Part shown: piece by piece, positions 61,191-64,000 of the stretch
Position numbering within the stretch: the stretch's first letter is position 1
How the letters are laid out: each line of letters starts with the position of its first letter
NCBI GenBank assembly: GCA_963713085.1
Contig: CAVQKQ010000015.1
Coordinates: 1 to 64,000, forward strand
Source: PFJX01 sp963713085
Lineage (GTDB): Bacteria > Pseudomonadota > Gammaproteobacteria > Burkholderiales > Thiobacillaceae
Reading direction: 5' to 3'
DNA length: 64,000 nucleotides
Position numbers and translations under genes: made by a program
The notes under the pieces: generated by a model
The model's database searches: none
What the model was told of the DNA's origin: nothing
Seen by the model: only the letters and a program-made list of their open reading frames with translations

Positions 61191-61795
61191 TGAAACCGCT
61201 GATCCTGCTGCTTTCGGCCTTGCTGCTGGCCGGTTGCGCCTTGCCGGGAAAACCGACCCAGGCGGCCAGCTATTACGTGCTCACCGATCCCGGTCCGGTG
61301 GTCCCCAGCCCCGTCACCCACCCCGGCACGCTACTGGTGCGGGAGATGGAGGCGCCTCCCTTCTATCAGGGGACCCGGCTTGCCTTCAGCCGGACGCCCG
61401 GGACCCGCGGCCAGTACCAGTACGCCCAGTGGAGCGAACCGACCGCCCAGCGCCTGACCTGGATGCTGCGCCAGCGCCTGGAGACGGCCGGGGTGTTTGC
61501 CATCGTCGCGCCCATGGGCAGCGGCGTACTGGGTGACTATCAGCTCAACACCCGGCTGACCGATTTCTACCACGACGCTGCCACGCCGCCCGGCGTCGCC
61601 CTGATGGTGCTGGATGCGGACCTGGTGCGGCGCGGTAGCGGCGAATTACTCGGGCGCCAGGCATTCGTGGCCCAGGTACCGCTGGCGAGCTACGACGCCG
61701 CCGGCGCCGCCGACGCCCTGGGGCGCGCGGCCAACCGGGTGTTCGACGAACTTGTCGTCTGGCTGGGCCGGGTAAGCACCGGGGAAGCCCGGTAG
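61190..61795 (+). CDS. ABC-type transport auxiliary lipoprotein (PqiC-like)
   Basis: Outer-membrane lipoprotein of the lipid transporter. A lipobox LLAGC follows a hydrophobic signal (MKPLILLLSALLLAGCALPG), with lipid attachment at Cys16. The core (SYYVLTDPGP, LLVREMEAPPFYQGTRLAFS, WSEPTAQRLTWMLRQRLE) matches the PqiC/ABC_trans_aux family. The 201 residues are typical. It shares a base with the MCE gene stop, so the four transporter genes form one translational unit. Confidence 0.92.
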   Translation: MKPLILLLSALLLAGCALPGKPTQAASYYVLTDPGPVVPSPVTHPGTLLVREMEAPPFYQGTRLAFSRTPGTRGQYQYAQWSEPTAQRLTWMLRQRLETAGVFAIVAPMGSGVLGDYQLNTRLTDFYHDAATPPGVALMVLDADLVRRGSGELLGRQAFVAQVPLASYDAAGAADALGRAANRVFDELVVWLGRVSTGEAR

Positions 61796-61828
61796 AATGC
61801 GGCCCCCCATGAGCGACAAGCAAAGGCG

Positions 61829-62386
61829 ATGCTGATCTACATCCACGGCTTCAACAGTTCTTCCGGTTCCGGCAAGGTGCGCGAGCTTCAGGACTGGATG
61901 GAGCGGCGCGGCCTGGCCGAGGCCTTCTCCTGTCCCGACCTGCCCCATCGCCCGAGCCAGGCGGTCGCCCTGCTGGAGGGCTTGATCCGAAATAGCCGGG
62001 GTCGCGCGAAGCTGGTGGGCAGTTCCATGGGCGGTTTCTACGCGACCTATCTGGCGGAGAAGCATGGCCTCAAGGCCGTCCTGGTGAACCCGGCGGTGAA
62101 CATGCACCGCCTGATCGTCGGGGAAGTGGGCCGCATCCAGAACAACTGGCACAACGGCGAGAGCTACCTGTTCACCCAGCAGCACGTGGACGAGTTCTCC
62201 GCACTGCACATCCCCCGGCCGAGCCATCCGGAGGATTTCCTGCTGCTGGTGGAGGCCGGTGACGAGGTGCTGGATCATCGCGTTGCCGTGGATTACTACG
62301 CCGGCGCCCGGCAGGAGGTGTGTCCGGGCGGCGACCACGGTTTCACCCGCTTTACCGAATACCTCCCCGCGATCCTGGAGTTTTAA
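61829..62386 (+). CDS. YqiA/YcfP-family esterase
   Basis: Small alpha/beta-hydrolase of 185 residues. The start MLIYIHGFNSSSGSGKV has the HGF oxyanion motif. The nucleophile is Ser66 in GSSMGGFYATY, the acid Asp is in VEAGDEVLDHR and the base His in CPGGDHGFTRF. E. coli YqiA acts on palmitoyl-CoA and short esters; the in vivo substrate is unknown. It lies 33 bases after the transporter operon and 3 bases before the ribonuclease gene, so it is probably co-transcribed with the latter. Confidence 0.92.
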   Translation: MLIYIHGFNSSSGSGKVRELQDWMERRGLAEAFSCPDLPHRPSQAVALLEGLIRNSRGRAKLVGSSMGGFYATYLAEKHGLKAVLVNPAVNMHRLIVGEVGRIQNNWHNGESYLFTQQHVDEFSALHIPRPSHPEDFLLLVEAGDEVLDHRVAVDYYAGARQEVCPGGDHGFTRFTEYLPAILEF

Positions 62387-62389
62387 ACG

Positions 62390-64000
62390 ATGTATCTGCT
62401 GTACGAAGAAGACGGGGACATCAAGGCCGGCACCCTGCTGGCCGACAACGACACCTCCCTGCAGGTGGAATCCCAGCATGGCAAGCGCACCAAGCTGAAG
62501 TCGGCCCATGTGCTGCTGCGCTATCCCGCGCCCGGCCCCACGGAGGTGATGGAAGGCGCCCGCGGCCTGAAGGAGGAGCTGGATCTGGATTTCCTTTGGG
62601 AGGTGGCGGGGGAGGAGGAATTCAGTTTCGAGGATCTGGCCCGGGAATATTTCGGCAAGACCCCCAGCGCGCCCGAGGCTGCGGCCATCGCCTTGACCCT
62701 GCAAGGCGCGCCCATCTATTTCCAAAAGAAGGGCAAGGGCCGGTTTCGGGCGGCGCCGGCCGACATCCTGGCGGCCGCCAAGGCGGGACTGGAGCGCAAG
62801 GCGAGGGAGACGGCACTGCGGGCGGAATGGTCCGCCATGCTGGTGGCGGGAACATTGCCGGAGGCGTTTCACGGCAAGGTGTTCGAACTGGCCCATAAGC
62901 CCGACAAGAACAGCCTGGAATACAAGGCCCTGCAGGATGCCTGCGCCGAAACGGGCCTGTCCGTCGTGCGCCTGCTGGACAAGTGCGGTGCCATCCCGTC
63001 CAGCCAGGACTACCACCTGCAGGCCTTCCTGCTGACCCATTTCCCCCGGGGCACCGCGTTTCCCGAACTGGCTCCCCCCGCTCCGCCGCCGGCCCTGCCT
63101 GCCGGGGATGCGCCCGCCTTCAGCATCGACGATGCCGCCACCACCGAGATCGACGATGCCTTCTCGGTGATCTTCCGCAACGACGGCAGCGTGCGGGTGG
63201 GCATCCATATCGCCGCCCCCGCCCTGGGCATTCCGACCGACTCCGACCTGGACCGGATTGCGGCCACCCGCCTGTCCACCATATACATGCCCGGCGACAA
63301 GATCACCATGTTGCCGGAGCCGCTCATCGCCCAGTACACCCTGGCGGAGAACAAGGCCTGCCCGGCCTTGTCCCTGTATGTGGAGGTGGGGGCCGACTAC
63401 GCCATCCGCAGCCTGGACACCGTGGCCGACGTGGTGAGCATCGCCGCCAACCTGCGCCACGAGACCCTGGAACCCCTGTTCAACGAGGCCAGCATCGGCC
63501 GGGATGGACCGGACTACCCTTTCCGCCGGGAACTGGAATGGCTGTTCGGCTTCGCCCGCCACCTGGAGGCGACCCGGGGCAAGGCGGACCAGGTCCAGCG
63601 CATGGACTACGTGTTCAAGGTGACGGATGACCGGGTGGATATCGTGCCCCGGGTGCGGGGCAATCCCATCGACAAAGTGGTGTCGGAGATGATGATCCTG
63701 GCCAACAGCCGTTGGGGCGAATTGCTGGCCGACAAAGGCGTGGCGGGGGTGTACCGGGCCCAGGCCGGCGGCAAGGTGCGCATGACCCTCAAACCCGCGC
63801 CCCACGAGGGCCTGGGTGTGAGCCACTATGCCTGGAGCACGTCGCCCCTGCGGCGCTACGTGGACCTGATCAACCAGCGCCAGATCCTGGCGGTGGCTCG
63901 GGGCGAGGCGCCGTCTCATGCCGGCAACGATCCCATGCTGTTCGCCGCCGTGCGTGACTTCGAACTGGCCTATGACGCCTACAATGAATTCCAGCGCGGC
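62390..64000 (+). CDS. RNB-domain ribonuclease (RNase II family), 3' end outside window
   Basis: Open frame from ATG 62390 to the last base, 537 codons without a stop. The N-terminus (MYLLYEEDGDIKAGTLLADN) has a small beta domain, followed by a helical region. The catalytic RNB domain begins about residue 245 with the acidic cluster SIDDAATTEIDDAFSV, corresponding to the metal-binding Asp residues of RNase II. Later parts include RLSTIYMPGDKITMLPEPLI and the conserved YAWSTSPLRRYVDLINQRQI, which contains the Arg and Tyr of the RNA channel. It degrades RNA 3' to 5'. The sequence resembles a diverged RNase II/Rnb rather than RNase R, with no clear cold-shock domain in front. Confidence 0.93.
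   Translation, partial: MYLLYEEDGDIKAGTLLADNDTSLQVESQHGKRTKLKSAHVLLRYPAPGPTEVMEGARGLKEELDLDFLWEVAGEEEFSFEDLAREYFGKTPSAPEAAAIALTLQGAPIYFQKKGKGRFRAAPADILAAAKAGLERKARETALRAEWSAMLVAGTLPEAFHGKVFELAHKPDKNSLEYKALQDACAETGLSVVRLLDKCGAIPSSQDYHLQAFLLTHFPRGTAFPELAPPAPPPALPAGDAPAFSIDDAATTEIDDAFSVIFRNDGSVRVGIHIAAPALGIPTDSDLDRIAATRLSTIYMPGDKITMLPEPLIAQYTLAENKACPALSLYVEVGADYAIRSLDTVADVVSIAANLRHETLEPLFNEASIGRDGPDYPFRRELEWLFGFARHLEATRGKADQVQRMDYVFKVTDDRVDIVPRVRGNPIDKVVSEMMILANSRWGELLADKGVAGVYRAQAGGKVRMTLKPAPHEGLGVSHYAWSTSPLRRYVDLINQRQILAVARGEAPSHAGNDPMLFAAVRDFELAYDAYNEFQRG

Noticed and set aside
61646..63919. 757-codon open frame on the minus strand
   Set aside because: Antisense to three well-supported genes (lipoprotein, esterase, ribonuclease), with a His/Gly/Gln-rich low-complexity translation typical of GC-rich shadows.

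Overview
The window reads as a chromosomal segment of a GC-rich betaproteobacterium, probably of the Rhodocyclales/Nitrosomonadales type. The species cannot be named from sequence alone. The evidence is the betaproteobacterial form of DksA (one zinc-ligand Cys left), the runs def-fmt-htpX, LysM-dprA-smg-topB and rsmB-DUF4390-ntrY-ntrX-trkA-trkH, and a PEP-CTERM/exosortase substrate next to a PrsT-like TPR protein. No rRNA, tRNA, CRISPR array or complete insertion sequence was seen.

Layout. (1) 1-5.5 kb: a translationally coupled glycan operon. It holds a GT4 glycosyltransferase (5' cut by the window), a PglC-like phosphoglycosyl transferase, a PglD-like acetyltransferase, a PglE-like aminotransferase and a PglF/WbpM-like 4,6-dehydratase. 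Together they could make UDP-N,N'-diacetylbacillosamine and load it on undecaprenyl phosphate. The last two genes each carry a frameshift. (2) 5.5-10.8 kb: a YgfX-like membrane protein, a secreted trypsin-like protease, the TviB/TviC pair (UDP-GalNAc uronate supply) and a frameshifted dacB. (3) 10.8-19.4 kb: an AT-rich spacer with DnaA-box-like 9-mers, then priA, a DksA with a long histone-H1-like extension, metA, an orphan P-loop ATPase, a CobW-type GTPase, a CZB protein and lipA. (4) 19.4-28.5 kb: htpX-fmt-def diverging from LysM-dprA-smg-topB, a 2-Cys peroxiredoxin and a receiver-like orphan. (5) 28.5-33 kb: a sigma-54-type promoter, a badly frameshifted PEP-CTERM gene and a convergent PrsT-like gene. 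(6) 33-40.9 kb: rho, trxA, fdxA, a class V aminotransferase, a Rossmann protein, selD, lnt with an in-frame REP-like insertion, a MoaD-like protein and a uracil-DNA glycosylase. (7) 40.9-43 kb: a small accessory island with a ParDE-like toxin-antitoxin pair, an Mrr-like nuclease fragment bounded by a perfect 19-bp inverted repeat, a duplicated piece of the glycosylase gene and a DUF4160/DUF2442 pair. (8) 43-56.9 kb: uvrD, an exonuclease/GIY-YIG fusion, a glycine-zipper protein, trkH-trkA, ntrX-ntrY, DUF4390, rsmB and a diguanylate cyclase. (9) 57-64 kb: mpl, an Mla-like lipid ABC transporter of four genes, a YqiA-type esterase and an RNB ribonuclease that runs off the window.

Most of the window is housekeeping. 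The unusual parts are the inverted-repeat cassette at 41.6-42.5 kb, the REP-like pair inside lnt, the sigma-54/PEP-CTERM/PrsT cluster, an NtrX-like regulator that has lost its ATPase and sigma-54-contact motifs, and a set of frameshifts that all have the same sign (+1). These frameshifts raise the question of sequence error versus real gene decay.
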